This document shows positions 1 through 8,936 of a stretch of DNA of 64,000 nucleotides, one piece after another; the first letter of the stretch is position 1, and every line of letters begins with the position of its first letter. The DNA comes from Neomesorhizobium sp963726065. GTDB taxonomy: Bacteria; Pseudomonadota; Alphaproteobacteria; Rhizobiales; Rhizobiaceae. Under the pieces are notes generated by a model, which was given only the letters and a program-made list of their open reading frames with translations, made no database searches and was not told the origin of the DNA. The position numbers and the translations under genes are program-made. The stretch covers positions 186,001 to 250,000 of the forward strand of contig CAVSAU010000016.1 of assembly GCA_963726065.1 (NCBI GenBank), written 5' to 3'.

Positions 1-4
1 CCGA

Positions 5-42
5 TCTGGAATAATTCTAAACTGTGGTCCATATTCGGACCA
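5..42 (+). promoter_or_regulatory. rirA upstream operators: ICE-like box and palindrome
   Basis: Two elements lie just before rirA. Positions 5-21 read TCTGGAA-TAA-TTCTAAA; the right half matches the Irr iron-control element perfectly and the left half at five of seven bases. Positions 25-42 are a perfect 6-bp inverted repeat, TGGTCC-N6-GGACCA. Irr control of rirA under iron limitation is known in related rhizobia, so the first box fits. The second palindrome could be an autoregulatory or another Rrf2-type site; that is inference. Confidence 0.45.
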
Positions 43-65
43 ACCAACGACTCCGAGGATGAGCG

Positions 66-527
66 ATGCGGCTTACGCGCCAGACCAACTACGCGATCCG
101 GATCCTGATGTACTGCGCGGCGAATGAGGGACGGCTGAGCCGCATCCCCGAGATCGCCGCCGCCTACACCGTTTCCGAACTCTTCCTGTTCAAGATCCTG
201 CAGCCGCTCGTCGAGAACGGCCTTGTCGAGACGGTGCGCGGCCGCAATGGCGGCGTCAAGCTCGGCAAGGCAGCGGCTGACATCAACCTGTTCGACGTTG
301 TTCGCGTCACCGAGGAAAACTTCGCCATGGCGGAGTGTTTCGAGAACGACGCGACCGAGTGCCCGCTGGTCGACAGCTGCGCTCTGAATGCAGCCCTGCG
401 CGAGGCGCTCAACGCCTTTTTCGGCGTGCTTGAGCGCTACACCATTGCCGACCTCGTCAAGGCGCGGCCCAATGTACGCGCGCTGCTCGGCATCGACCTG
501 ATCCAACGGCCCGCTTTGGCGGGCTGA
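66..527 (+). CDS. rirA: Iron-responsive Rrf2-family regulator RirA
   Basis: RirA represses iron and haem uptake genes in iron-replete rhizobia by binding IRO boxes through an iron-sulfur cluster. The 153-residue protein has an N-terminal winged helix (about residues 1-80, including the typical RGRNGGVKL wing) and three cysteines at 91, 99 and 105, the spacing of the RirA cluster ligands. The start at 66 is supported by GAGG at 55-58, seven bases upstream. The haem-uptake locus 2 kb downstream carries an exact IRO box, so the regulator and a likely target are close together. Length and motifs leave little room for IscR or NsrR as alternatives. Confidence 0.92.
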   Translation: MRLTRQTNYAIRILMYCAANEGRLSRIPEIAAAYTVSELFLFKILQPLVENGLVETVRGRNGGVKLGKAAADINLFDVVRVTEENFAMAECFENDATECPLVDSCALNAALREALNAFFGVLERYTIADLVKARPNVRALLGIDLIQRPALAG

Positions 528-547
528 CCGGCCGCATTTGAGGCCGG
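528..547 (+). terminator. Hairpin after rirA
   Basis: A 6-bp GC stem (CCGGCC/GGCCGG, 8-base loop) begins right at the rirA stop codon. There is no T tract after it, so it is at best a weak terminator or 3-prime stabiliser. Confidence 0.3.
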
Positions 548-637
548 AACATCGGGCCGGATAACCCTGCATCACGGGTTGAACGACGCTCAGTGCGCCC
601 CGCCAGCCGGCGGGCGATTTCGTTGGGTACACGGTGC

Positions 638-1744
638 TCATTCGTGCAGCGTGAACACCGCGCAGGGAGCCGTGATGCCGCGCAGCGCATGCTCGCCGAG
701 CGCGACAAGGGGCAGCTTTGTTTCCGCCGCGAAGGCGCCGGAGAGCAGCACGGGGTAGCCGAGTGACCGGCACAGGCCCTCCAGCCGGCTCACCAGGTTC
801 ACCGCGCGGCCGATCGCGGTGAAATCCAACCGGTCGGCGGTGCCGATATTGCCCCACAGCATGTCGCCCACATGCAGCGCCATGCCGAACGGCAGCGGCG
901 ACAGGCCTTCGGAGACGCGCTGCCGGTCGAGGTGATTCATGCCGGCGCGCGCGCCGGCGACCGCGCGCAAGGCGGCGTCACACGCGGCTGCGGCGTTACG
1001 CTCGCCGATCGGAAAGATCGCCAGCACGCCGTCACCGATGAACTTCAGCACCTCGCCGCCGAAGGCATGGACGGCCCCGGCGATCCGATCGAACCAGGCG
1101 TCGAGTGCGGCAACCACGTCCTTGGGTGCGTCCGCCTCCGACAGTTCAGTGAAGCCTCTGAGGTCGGCATAGAGCAGGACGGCCCTGATGGTCTCGCTGG
1201 ATTCGCGCCGCAGCCGGCCGGCCAGCACCTGCGCGGCGCTGCGCCGGCCGAGATAGGTTTCGAGCAGCGCCGAGAGCGTCGCGCGTGACGCCAGCACGGC
1301 AAGCGGCGCGGCGGCAAAGCGCGCCACGTCGCCAAGCAGCTTCGCTTCAGGCGCGCTTAGGGCGCGAGTTGTCGCCCAGCCCAGCACGGCCGCGTCGGAC
1401 ACCCCACCGACAGTCGCCGCGCCGACAACATCCTCCCGGACGACGCCGGCCCCAAGCCCTGTCAGCCACTCGCGGCCGACATTGCCCTGTCCGGAATCGG
1501 CAGGCAGGGCAACGCCCAGGCCGAGCGCCTCGACCACTGCAGCGGTTTCGGCGCGCCACAAGAAAGTGCGCCGCGCGATGATTGGATGCGGGACCGCCTG
1601 GGTGAGCGCACCGCCTGCCAGCGGTACACCGTCGGCGACCAGCCGCGCACCGAGCGCCGCGAGGAAAGCGTCGGCGCCAGACAGGCCGATCGCCTCGTCG
1701 AGCAGGAAGGAGAGAGCGAGGGGCTGGTGCATGGCCTTGATCAT
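638..1744 (-). CDS. Class III adenylate/guanylate cyclase
   Basis: This 368-residue soluble protein ends in a class III nucleotidyl cyclase domain (about residues 185-350), which makes cAMP or cGMP from the triphosphate. Visible motifs are YADLRGFTELS with the first metal-binding aspartate, GGEVLKFIGDGVLAIF with the second, and GTADRLDFTAIGRAVNLVSRLE-type sequence containing the transition-state Asn/Arg region. The first 180 residues carry no recognisable domain and no membrane segment. Such orphan cyclases are numerous in rhizobia. It is convergent with rirA and shows no operon partner. The substrate cannot be decided by eye. Confidence 0.85.
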   Translation of the reverse strand: MIKAMHQPLALSFLLDEAIGLSGADAFLAALGARLVADGVPLAGGALTQAVPHPIIARRTFLWRAETAAVVEALGLGVALPADSGQGNVGREWLTGLGAGVVREDVVGAATVGGVSDAAVLGWATTRALSAPEAKLLGDVARFAAAPLAVLASRATLSALLETYLGRRSAAQVLAGRLRRESSETIRAVLLYADLRGFTELSEADAPKDVVAALDAWFDRIAGAVHAFGGEVLKFIGDGVLAIFPIGERNAAAACDAALRAVAGARAGMNHLDRQRVSEGLSPLPFGMALHVGDMLWGNIGTADRLDFTAIGRAVNLVSRLEGLCRSLGYPVLLSGAFAAETKLPLVALGEHALRGITAPCAVFTLHE

Positions 1745-1864
1745 GCAACGCTATCAGCCAACTGTCATGAGGATGGCGGCAGCTTTCTTGCCCCTGGCGG
1801 GTATTGGCCTACATTGCCGTCAGCGCGGGGATGAACCGTGCCCCTGGCCGGAGGAGATTTTCCG

Positions 1865-2299
1865 ATGCCCGAAACGCTTCGTACCGAAATCCAGGTCGCG
1901 GCCCCGCAAGCAACCGTCTTCGCCTTCCTCACCGATCCCGACAAGATCCTACGCTGGCTCGGCACGGCAACCACCGAGGCCCGTCCCGGCGGCATCTATC
2001 TCGTCAGCGTTGGCGACAAATACGCTGCCCGCGGCGAGTTCACGGAAGTGATCCCGGTCCACCGCCTCGCCTACAGCTTCGGCTGGGAAGGACGCGAGGA
2101 AGTACCGCCCGGATCGAGCCTGGTCGAGATCGACCTTGTTGAAAGGGACGGCGGCACCCTGGTGCGCTTCACCCATAGTGGGCTGCCCAACGAGGAAGAA
2201 CGCGTAGCCCACGAAAAAGGCTGGAACCATTATCTGCGCAGGCTGGCGACAGCCGCCGCCGGTGGCGATCCCGGGCCTGACGCGCAAGCCGATATATAA
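1865..2299 (+). CDS. SRPBCC (AHSA1-type) domain protein
   Basis: A 144-residue single-domain protein of the START-like AHSA1 fold. It opens with LRTEIQVAAPQATVFAFLTD and ends with a TLVRFTHSGL strand and a GWNHYLRRL helix, the usual frame of polyketide-cyclase/ATPase-activator-like proteins that bind small hydrophobic ligands. The ATG at 1865 is preferred over the GTG at 1838 because GGAGGAG at 1850-1856 sits eight bases before it. No enzymatic role can be assigned. It is convergent with hmuV and not obviously part of the haem locus. Confidence 0.8.
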   Translation: MPETLRTEIQVAAPQATVFAFLTDPDKILRWLGTATTEARPGGIYLVSVGDKYAARGEFTEVIPVHRLAYSFGWEGREEVPPGSSLVEIDLVERDGGTLVRFTHSGLPNEEERVAHEKGWNHYLRRLATAAAGGDPGPDAQADI

Positions 2300-2332
2300 A
2301 GGTATAGCAGCCTGTCGGCTGCGCGACGGAAT

Positions 2333-3124
2333 CTACATCCCCGCCGACTGCGGCAGCACGAAGGGTACGTTGCCCGCCGGCAGCACGCCGACCTTGAGCT
2401 TGCATTCGAACACCCGAGCGATCAGATCGTCGCTCAGCACTTCCTGAGGCGAGCCGGCGGCGGCGAGCTGTCCGCGATGCATCACATGCACGCGGTCGGC
2501 ATACATGGCGGTCAGGTTGAGATCGTGCAGGATGGCAATGACGCCCCCGCCTCGCCTGGCGAAATCGCGGGCGATGTTCATGATGATGAGCTGGTGCTTG
2601 ATGTCGAGGCTGGACACCGGCTCGTCGAGGAACAGATAGCGGGGCGCACCCTCCATCACCGGCGCCCACACCTGGCAGAGCACGCGGGCAAGCTGCACAC
2701 GCTGCTGTTCGCCCCCCGAAAGCTCCTGGTAGAAGCGTCCGGCAAATCCGTCGAGGTCGACGCGCGCCAGCGCCCGCTCGGGAAGCCGTTCCGCCTCGCC
2801 GGCCAGCGCACCGGAACGGCCGCCGAGCAGGCCGAGCTTGACGATCTCGCGCACTGTGAACGGAAACGACAGCGCAGTCTGCTGCGGTAGCACGGCACGC
2901 AGCGCCGCTGCCTCCCACGGCTTCATGCGGGTGATATCGCGGCCATTGAGGCGGACGCGGCCGTCATGCGCCAGATCGCCGGCAAGCGCCTTGAGAAATG
3001 TTGTCTTGCCCGATCCGTTGGGACCGACGATCGCCGCCAGTTCGCCCGGCCGGACGTCGAAATCGACATTTCGGATGATTGTTCTGCCGCCGATGGAAAC
3101 CGAGACGTCGCGCGCTTCGATCAT
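2333..3124 (-). CDS. hmuV: Haemin ABC transporter ATPase HmuV
   Basis: HmuV powers import of haem across the inner membrane by the HmuTUV ABC transporter. The 263-residue protein has Walker A GPNGSGKTT (about residues 34-42), the signature LSGGEQQRVQLAR (about 140), Walker B RYLFLDEP and the H-loop ILHDLNL. It is the last gene of hmuPSTUV, separated from hmuU by 61 bases that hold a degenerate palindromic repeat. The length is normal and the frame intact. Confidence 0.93.
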   Translation of the reverse strand: MIEARDVSVSIGGRTIIRNVDFDVRPGELAAIVGPNGSGKTTFLKALAGDLAHDGRVRLNGRDITRMKPWEAAALRAVLPQQTALSFPFTVREIVKLGLLGGRSGALAGEAERLPERALARVDLDGFAGRFYQELSGGEQQRVQLARVLCQVWAPVMEGAPRYLFLDEPVSSLDIKHQLIIMNIARDFARRGGGVIAILHDLNLTAMYADRVHVMHRGQLAAAGSPQEVLSDDLIARVFECKLKVGVLPAGNVPFVLPQSAGM

Positions 3125-3136
3125 TTTTTACCTCAT

Positions 3137-3184
3137 GAACATGATCCCGAAAAGTTGCAGCCTTTTCCGACGATATCATGCGAC
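3137..3184. repeat. Degenerate GCATGATCCCGAAAA palindromic repeat
   Basis: The bases between hmuU and hmuV contain catgatcccgaaaagt and, 25 bases on, gatatcatgc. This is a worn copy of the element seen intact at 54376-54425 and as a half copy at 23682. Confidence 0.6.
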
Positions 3185-3185
3185 T

Positions 3186-4292
3186 CTAAAGATCGATCAG
3201 ACCGCGCTTGCGCAGCAGGATCCACAGGAAGAACGGCGCGCCGACCGCCGCGGTGACAATGCCGATCGGCAATTCGGCCGGCGCCACGATCGTGCGGCTC
3301 ACCGCATCGGCCAGCAGCAGCAGACTGGCGCCAAGCAGCGCCGAAGCCGGCAGTAGATAGCGGTTGTCGGGCCCAATCACCAGCCGCAGCAGGTGCGGCA
3401 CCACGATACCGACGAAGCCAATGCCGCCGCTCATCGCAACCGACGCGCCGACCGAAGCCGAGACCGCGACGATCGCCACATATTTGAAGCGCTGCACAGG
3501 CACGCCGAGATGGCTGGCGGCCGCTTCGCCGAGCGCCAGCGCGTTAAGGCCTCGCGCCAGAAACGGCGCAGCCGCAAGGGCTGCCGCGATGATCGGCCCG
3601 GCGGCGGCGATCTTGCCCCATGTCGCGCCGGCGAGCGAGCCGAGAGACCAGAATGTCAGATCACGCAACTGCCGGTCGTCGGCTATGAAGATCAGCATGC
3701 CGGTGAAGGCCATGGCCATGGCGCCCAGCGCGATGCCGGCAAGCAGCATCGTGGCGATTGAAGTCTGGCCGCGCCGCGTCGACACCCGGTAGAGCAGCAA
3801 CGTCACTGCGAGGCCGCCGCCAAAAGCCGCGAGCGGCAGCGCATAGATGCCGAGTGCGGCGGTAAACGGCGAAAGAGCGGTTCCTCCCAGCACGATAATC
3901 GCCACGGCCCCCAGGCTGGCGCCGCTCGACACGCCGACAATGCCGGGGTCGGCCAGCGGGTTGCGGAACAGCCCTTGCATGACCGCGCCGGAAACAGCAA
4001 GTGCTGCGCCGATCAGCACGCCGAGCACGACGCGCGGCAGCCGGATATCGTAGATGATGATGCGGTCGCGCGCCGAAAGCGCATCGGCCTGCACACCCGA
4101 CTGGAAGAGCCAATCTTGCAGCACCGCGACCGCCGAAGCGTCCGACGCGCCGGAAGCCAGGCTGAACAGCACGGTCACCGTCAGCACAACGCTTAGCGAT
4201 AGAATCGCCAGCCGTGCCCGGCCGCTGCGGTCGCCATCAGGGTTACGGGCAGCGGTCATTGCCAGCACGCCGTCGGCAGATCGGTCTACCAT
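3186..4292 (-). CDS. hmuU: Haemin ABC transporter permease HmuU
   Basis: A 368-residue FecCD-family permease, the membrane channel of HmuTUV. About ten hydrophobic segments are visible, starting after a basic cytoplasmic leader (ARLAILSLSVVLTVTVLFSL). The stretch GLFRNPLADPGIVGVSSGA is the family hallmark, and GIVVPHLLRLVIGPDNR is the coupling-helix region that meets the ATPase. It follows hmuT by seven bases, so the two are translationally close. Frame and length are normal. Confidence 0.93.
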   Translation of the reverse strand: MVDRSADGVLAMTAARNPDGDRSGRARLAILSLSVVLTVTVLFSLASGASDASAVAVLQDWLFQSGVQADALSARDRIIIYDIRLPRVVLGVLIGAALAVSGAVMQGLFRNPLADPGIVGVSSGASLGAVAIIVLGGTALSPFTAALGIYALPLAAFGGGLAVTLLLYRVSTRRGQTSIATMLLAGIALGAMAMAFTGMLIFIADDRQLRDLTFWSLGSLAGATWGKIAAAGPIIAAALAAAPFLARGLNALALGEAAASHLGVPVQRFKYVAIVAVSASVGASVAMSGGIGFVGIVVPHLLRLVIGPDNRYLLPASALLGASLLLLADAVSRTIVAPAELPIGIVTAAVGAPFFLWILLRKRGLIDL

Positions 4293-4298
4293 GACGTG

Positions 4299-5195
4299 TC
4301 AGTTCTGCACCGTGTCGCCGTAAAGGGCAACGGAAAGGTCGCGGATGGCGCCTGCGGTGCGCGGGCCGAAGCCCAGCAGGTAGGCGCCGTCCATGCGGAC
4401 CAGCCTTTTTGCCTGCCCGGCCGGCGTCGAGGCGATTGCGGGGTTGGCGAACACGTCGCGGTTGACGGCGGCGTGGTCGCCTCCTCCCCGGTCCATCATC
4501 AGGATAAAGTCCGGCTGGGCGGTCACGATCGCCTCGTCCGAAAGCTGCTTATAGCCAGAGAAATCGCTAACCACATTCTGCGCGCCCGCCATGGCGATGA
4601 TGCCGTCGGCGGCGGTTCCGCTACCTGCAGCGAGGACCTTTCCGCCTTGCGTGCTCAGGATGAACAGCACCCGCTTGCGCTCGCCCACCTTGGCGGTCAG
4701 TGCTTCGGCGGCCTCGATGTCGGTCTCGACGCTTTTCGCCAGTTCCGCCGCCTTGTCTTCCTCGCCGAGTGCATGGCCCACAATCTTAATCTTCTCGACA
4801 ATGCCGTGGCGGTTGAATTTTTCCGGCACCATGACGAAAGGCACGCTGGCCTTCTTCAGGACGTCGATCGCTTCACGCGGGCCGCTGCCTTCCAGCGCGA
4901 TGATCGCGCCAGGGTTAACCGACATCACGCCTTCCGGCGAAAGTTGCCGCATGTAGCCGACATCCGGCAGCTCAAACGCCGCACGCGGATAGACGCTGGT
5001 CGAATCGCGGGCGACCAGCCGTTTTTCCTGGCCGAGCGCATAGACGATCTCGGTCACCGAACCGCCGATGGAAACGATACGCGCGGTTTGCGGCAATGTG
5101 GCCGTCGTCTCTTCCGAGAGCGCTGGCGAAACGGCGTAGGCAAAAGAAAGAACGGCGCTCGCCAAGAGCACTTTGAGCGAGGAATAAAAGCGCAT
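4299..5195 (-). CDS. hmuT: Periplasmic haemin-binding protein HmuT
   Basis: This 298-residue substrate-binding protein hands haem to HmuU. It has a clear signal peptide (hydrophobic stretch VLLASAVLSFAYAV, likely cleavage after about residue 28), then a cluster A-3 binding protein fold: RIVSIGGSVTEIVYALG, the DVGYMRQLSPEGV segment carrying the likely axial tyrosine, and the closing PAGQAKRLVRMDGAYLLGFG segment. It sits between hmuS and hmuU with short spacers, as in other rhizobial hmu operons. Confidence 0.92.
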   Translation of the reverse strand: MRFYSSLKVLLASAVLSFAYAVSPALSEETTATLPQTARIVSIGGSVTEIVYALGQEKRLVARDSTSVYPRAAFELPDVGYMRQLSPEGVMSVNPGAIIALEGSGPREAIDVLKKASVPFVMVPEKFNRHGIVEKIKIVGHALGEEDKAAELAKSVETDIEAAEALTAKVGERKRVLFILSTQGGKVLAAGSGTAADGIIAMAGAQNVVSDFSGYKQLSDEAIVTAQPDFILMMDRGGGDHAAVNRDVFANPAIASTPAGQAKRLVRMDGAYLLGFGPRTAGAIRDLSVALYGDTVQN

Positions 5196-5204
5196 CGTCT
5201 TTCC

Positions 5205-6266
5205 TTAGGCTGCCGTCGAACGGGCAACGCGCGGCAGGTTTTCCGCCAGGAAACGCCAGTCGTCGCGCTCGCCCTGCCCTTCGTGTCGCTTGCCGAAGAA
5301 CTGGATGATCATCTTACGGTCTGCGTCGTAGGCTTCAAGCGAGGTGACGTGCCCGTCCTTGGTCGGCTTGCGCACCGCCCACAGTTCGCGGATGTGGTCG
5401 AGCCTCAGATGCAGGTGGAACGTCTCGTCGAAAATATTGATCCAAGGTCCCATCGGCTTGACGTTCTGGATCGGTCCGGAATGGATCTGGATGCAGCCCC
5501 GGTTGCCGACGAAACACATGATCGCGATCTGGTCCTGCACTGCGTGGCTCAGCATCGCCGTCATCGCATCGCCATCCAGCGGCCAGGCATAGTCCTGCCC
5601 GACCATGCGCACGGCGTCGTGACGGCTAAGCTTCAGCGCCTTCAGCATGCCGAAGAACTGGTGCACGTCGGTCAGCCGGCTCCAGCGGTCGCGCAGGTCC
5701 TCGACGCTGGCCGCAGCCTCGGCCGCGAGATCGTCGTTCGCCGTATCGGCAACTGCCGTGCGCACCTCCTGCGACTGGTCGGATGAGACCAGCCGTTCGA
5801 CCAGTTGCTGGTAGGCGTAGAGATTGGAGGCTGGCCGCAGATGCACCTTGTGTACGGCTTCGCCCGTTTCGTCGAAGAACTGCAGGCTATGGCGCACTCC
5901 TTCGCCGTCGCGCTTTTCGACCGCAAAGCCATGCGTCCAGGCTTTCGGGAAGATGCGCAGGTCGATCTGTTCACCCAGCACCATGGCGTTGTGGTTGCCG
6001 GTCACAACCTTGTCGTAGACGCCGATCTTTTCGTGAACGGCGCTTTCGTTGCGGGTCAGCGCCATCACCTCACCGACCGCCTCGAGGCCGGTCAGCACAT
6101 CGTTGACGCGCGGTTCGATGCGGGTGACCCCCTCGCCGACAAACGCAGCGACAAACTCCGCTTCCGAAATACCGAGTTGCGCGGCAAGGTCGCGCTCCCG
6201 CATTTTCGGATTGTTGGCGCGCGCCTGCCTGATCGCCTGCGGCGCGGATTTCACCTGTGCATTCAT
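5205..6266 (-). CDS. hmuS: Haemin-degrading/trafficking factor HmuS
   Basis: A cytoplasmic protein of the HemS/ChuS family that binds incoming haem and is reported to release its iron. The 353 residues contain the two repeated halves expected for the family, with FFDETGEAVHKVHLRP in the first and GPIQNVKPMGPWINIFDETFHLHLR in the second; the latter includes the conserved haem-contacting region. It overlaps no neighbour, lies nine bases before hmuT, and the frame is intact. Confidence 0.92.
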   Translation of the reverse strand: MNAQVKSAPQAIRQARANNPKMRERDLAAQLGISEAEFVAAFVGEGVTRIEPRVNDVLTGLEAVGEVMALTRNESAVHEKIGVYDKVVTGNHNAMVLGEQIDLRIFPKAWTHGFAVEKRDGEGVRHSLQFFDETGEAVHKVHLRPASNLYAYQQLVERLVSSDQSQEVRTAVADTANDDLAAEAAASVEDLRDRWSRLTDVHQFFGMLKALKLSRHDAVRMVGQDYAWPLDGDAMTAMLSHAVQDQIAIMCFVGNRGCIQIHSGPIQNVKPMGPWINIFDETFHLHLRLDHIRELWAVRKPTKDGHVTSLEAYDADRKMIIQFFGKRHEGQGERDDWRFLAENLPRVARSTAA

Positions 6267-6275
6267 GTTTAGCCC

Positions 6276-6485
6276 CTACTTGTTCAGGATCAGTTTGCCC
6301 TGCCGGGTGATCTTCAGCCGGTAGAGCGCGCCGTGGTGTTCGATGCCGATTTCGTGCTCCCCGACGAACAGCGACTGACTGGTCAGGACACGCATCGGTT
6401 CACGCATTGCCGGCCTGCGGTTTTCGAGCGTTGGGGCCGGACGGCGCGGGTTCTGCGGAAATTGGAATGGGTTGTGGCTGTTCAC
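6276..6485 (-). CDS. hmuP: Haemin uptake protein HmuP/HemP
   Basis: A 69-residue protein whose C-terminal half is the HemP domain: VLTSQSLFVGEHEIGIEHHG followed by ALYRLKITRQGKLILNK. HmuP is known in rhizobia as a co-activator needed for haem receptor expression. I chose the GTG at 6485 because GAGGGA lies eight bases upstream on the minus strand; the longer reading frame to 6566 has no such site. The gene is first in hmuPSTUV and faces hmuR across the iron-controlled intergenic region. Confidence 0.85.
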   Translation of the reverse strand: MNSHNPFQFPQNPRRPAPTLENRRPAMREPMRVLTSQSLFVGEHEIGIEHHGALYRLKITRQGKLILNK

Positions 6486-6557
6486 GTGACTATTCCCTCT
6501 TTTCGCGGAGCTGGCATCGGCTTGCTGGGCATAATAGTGAATCTTGAACTGAAATTC

Positions 6558-6573
6558 TTGACACAAATTATCA
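6558..6573 (+). promoter_or_regulatory. IRO box (RirA operator) before hmuR
   Basis: TGA-CACAAATTA-TCA at 6559-6573 is an exact TGA-N9-TCA iron-responsive operator. It overlaps a TTGACA hexamer at 6558-6563 that could be the hmuR -35 element, so RirA binding would block the promoter. The site lies between the divergent hmuP and hmuR genes and may serve both. Confidence 0.75.
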
Positions 6574-6697
6574 GGTTTAATAGGGAGTGCAATACCGGAG
6601 TAATCGAGTCAACATTTTAGACGCCGAGCAACGGAAATGCCAGCCAGCGAAATCGCCAGCCCGCATCGATCAACGAGAATTCTTGTGGAGACGGGAA

Positions 6698-8932
6698 ATG
6701 GGGTCTGTCGCTTTGAGGCAGAGGGTTTGGGGTATCGCGCGGGCTGAAATCGGGCAATCGCCGGCGCTTCTGAGAAAATCTATCCTGCTGGCCGGCGTTG
6801 CCGCGCTTGGCGTGCTGGCCGCCCCCGCACAGGCGCAACAGGCTGCACCGCAGCCCACGGGCGCACAGCCGGCCGCCACCGGGCAACCGGACGAACAGGC
6901 GCAGAGCGAAGCCGCGAAAGACCAGTCGACCACCACGCTCGACCGCATCCTCGTGGTCAGCCGCACCGGCGAGACGTCGATCGAAAGCCTGGCCTCGACC
7001 AGCCAGGTTGACCAGGAACAGATCGACCGGCGCATGGCCTCCACCCCGGAGCAGCTCCTGTTTGGCATTCCGGGCGTCGCCACGCAGTCCGACGCCAACC
7101 GCGCTGCCACCAGCGTCAACATCCGCGGCCTGCAGGATTTCGGCCGCGTCGCCGTCATCGTCGACGGCGCCCGCCAGAACTTCCAGCGTACCGGCCACGG
7201 CACCCAGTCGCTGCTGTGGATCGATCCCGAACTGGTCCAGCAGGTCGACGTGATACGCGGGCCGGTCGCCAACACCTACGGATCCGGCGCCATTGGCGGC
7301 GTTGTCTTCTTCGAGACAAAGGATGCCAGCGAATTCCTGCGTCCGGGCGAAACCTGGGGCACCTCGGTCACCGGCCGCTACGACACCAATGGCCAGGGTT
7401 GGACGACCAGCGCGACCGGCGCCTACAAATTCAACGACGTGGCCGACATTCTTGGCAACATCGTCTGGCGCGACTTCGACAACTACAAGGATGGTGACGG
7501 CAACGAAGTTGCGGGCTCGGGCTTCGACGTTCTGAGCGGAATGCTGAAATCGACCATACGCCCGACCGAAAACAGCGAACTGAAGCTCGGTTGGATCGGC
7601 GCCAACGACAGCTGGACCGAAGGCGGCAATACCTACGACATGGACGTGAAGCAGAACACCTTCACGGCGCGCTACAACATCATCGACGAGGACAAGAGCT
7701 GGCTCGACCTGCACGTCAACCTTGCCTACAACCAGGCCGACCTCGACCAGACCTACCGCACTGCCGTACGCCGCTTCAGCTCGGTAACCGGCCGGCCGAT
7801 CACGGTGCCCGCTGGCTCGCAGACCACCTATGATCTCGACACCTATGGTATCGACCTCTGGAACACCTCGCGCTTCGACACCGGCGCGGTCTCGCACGAA
7901 CTCACCTATGGCGGCGACTGGCTGACCGACAATGTCGACACGACCAGCCCCGAGGGCGGCAGCGATCTCTTCACCCCATCGGGCGACCGTCGCGTTTCCG
8001 GCGCCTACATCCAGGAAAAGCTGACCTGGGATTGGCTGGAGGTGATCGGCGCTCTCCGCTACGACAGCTACAAGCTTGACAACACCACGGGCGACGTGTC
8101 GGGAGACCGGCTGTCGCCGCGCATTACCGTCGGCGTGTCGCCGCTCGAGCAGATAGGCCTCGACGGGCTGCAGCTCTACGGCACCTATGCCGAGGGCTAC
8201 CGTTCGCCGACACTGTCGGAAACGCTGATCAGCGGCCTGCATCCCAACGGCGTCGTATTCCCGTTCCTGCCCAATCCCAATCTCAGGCCGGAAACCGCCA
8301 AAACCTGGGAGTTCGGCGTCAATTACAGCCGTGACGGCATTTTCGCCGCCGATGACAGCCTGCGGCTCAAGGCGGCCTACTACAACAACGATATCGACGA
8401 CTACATCGCCGGCACCACCATCTCGGCCTTCATCCCAGGCGACAACTGCGTCTTCCGGCCTGGCCCCGGCGTCATTCCGGTCTGCTACCAGTACCAGAAC
8501 TACGCCAATGCCGAGATCAGGGGCTTTGAGTTCGAAGGCGTCTATGATGCCGGCTGGGGTTTTGCCGGCCTTTCAGTCTCAGTCATCGATGGTCATACGC
8601 TTTCCTACACCGGCGTGACCGAACACCTCGCCACTATCCCGTCATCGCAGGTGACCGGCCAGCTCGGCTTCCGCTTCCTGGAGGACAAGCTCACCATCGG
8701 CGGCGAAGTTCAATACAATGGCGCGCCGGAGGGCAATGCCAACGCCGAGGACTACACGCTGGTCAACGCCTTCGCGACCTACCAGGCGACCGAGAACTTC
8801 AAGGTCGACTTCCGCGCCGACAACATCTTCGACGTGAACTACACCAACCCGCTCAACGCCTCGACCACGACGGTGATCTACGAGCCGGGCGTCACGCTGA
8901 AGCTCGCCGCAACCATGCGTTTTGGAGGCTGA
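6698..8932 (+). CDS. hmuR: TonB-dependent haem receptor HmuR
   Basis: This outer-membrane receptor takes up haem or haemoproteins using TonB energy. From the ATG at 6698 it is 744 residues; GGAG at 6687-6690 supports this start over the upstream frame. A signal peptide (LLAGVAALGVLAAPAQA) is followed by a TonB box LDRILVVS, the plug domain (INIRGLQDFGR-like segment, VDVIRGP, YGSGAIGGVV) and a beta barrel. The haem-receptor motifs YAEGYRSPTLSE and LPNPNLRPETA are present. It ends in the aromatic-rich LAATMRFGG. The IRO box upstream implies iron repression. Confidence 0.93.
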   Translation: MGSVALRQRVWGIARAEIGQSPALLRKSILLAGVAALGVLAAPAQAQQAAPQPTGAQPAATGQPDEQAQSEAAKDQSTTTLDRILVVSRTGETSIESLASTSQVDQEQIDRRMASTPEQLLFGIPGVATQSDANRAATSVNIRGLQDFGRVAVIVDGARQNFQRTGHGTQSLLWIDPELVQQVDVIRGPVANTYGSGAIGGVVFFETKDASEFLRPGETWGTSVTGRYDTNGQGWTTSATGAYKFNDVADILGNIVWRDFDNYKDGDGNEVAGSGFDVLSGMLKSTIRPTENSELKLGWIGANDSWTEGGNTYDMDVKQNTFTARYNIIDEDKSWLDLHVNLAYNQADLDQTYRTAVRRFSSVTGRPITVPAGSQTTYDLDTYGIDLWNTSRFDTGAVSHELTYGGDWLTDNVDTTSPEGGSDLFTPSGDRRVSGAYIQEKLTWDWLEVIGALRYDSYKLDNTTGDVSGDRLSPRITVGVSPLEQIGLDGLQLYGTYAEGYRSPTLSETLISGLHPNGVVFPFLPNPNLRPETAKTWEFGVNYSRDGIFAADDSLRLKAAYYNNDIDDYIAGTTISAFIPGDNCVFRPGPGVIPVCYQYQNYANAEIRGFEFEGVYDAGWGFAGLSVSVIDGHTLSYTGVTEHLATIPSSQVTGQLGFRFLEDKLTIGGEVQYNGAPEGNANAEDYTLVNAFATYQATENFKVDFRADNIFDVNYTNPLNASTTTVIYEPGVTLKLAATMRFGG

Positions 8933-8936
8933 TGCG

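Noticed and set aside
4296..5786. Long plus-strand open frame of 496 codons
   Set aside because: It lies antisense to hmuT and hmuS, has no domain and arises from high GC3 in the real genes.
6617..8242. Minus-strand open frame of 541 codons
   Set aside because: It is the shadow of the hmuR receptor; its composition is biased and it has no ribosome site.
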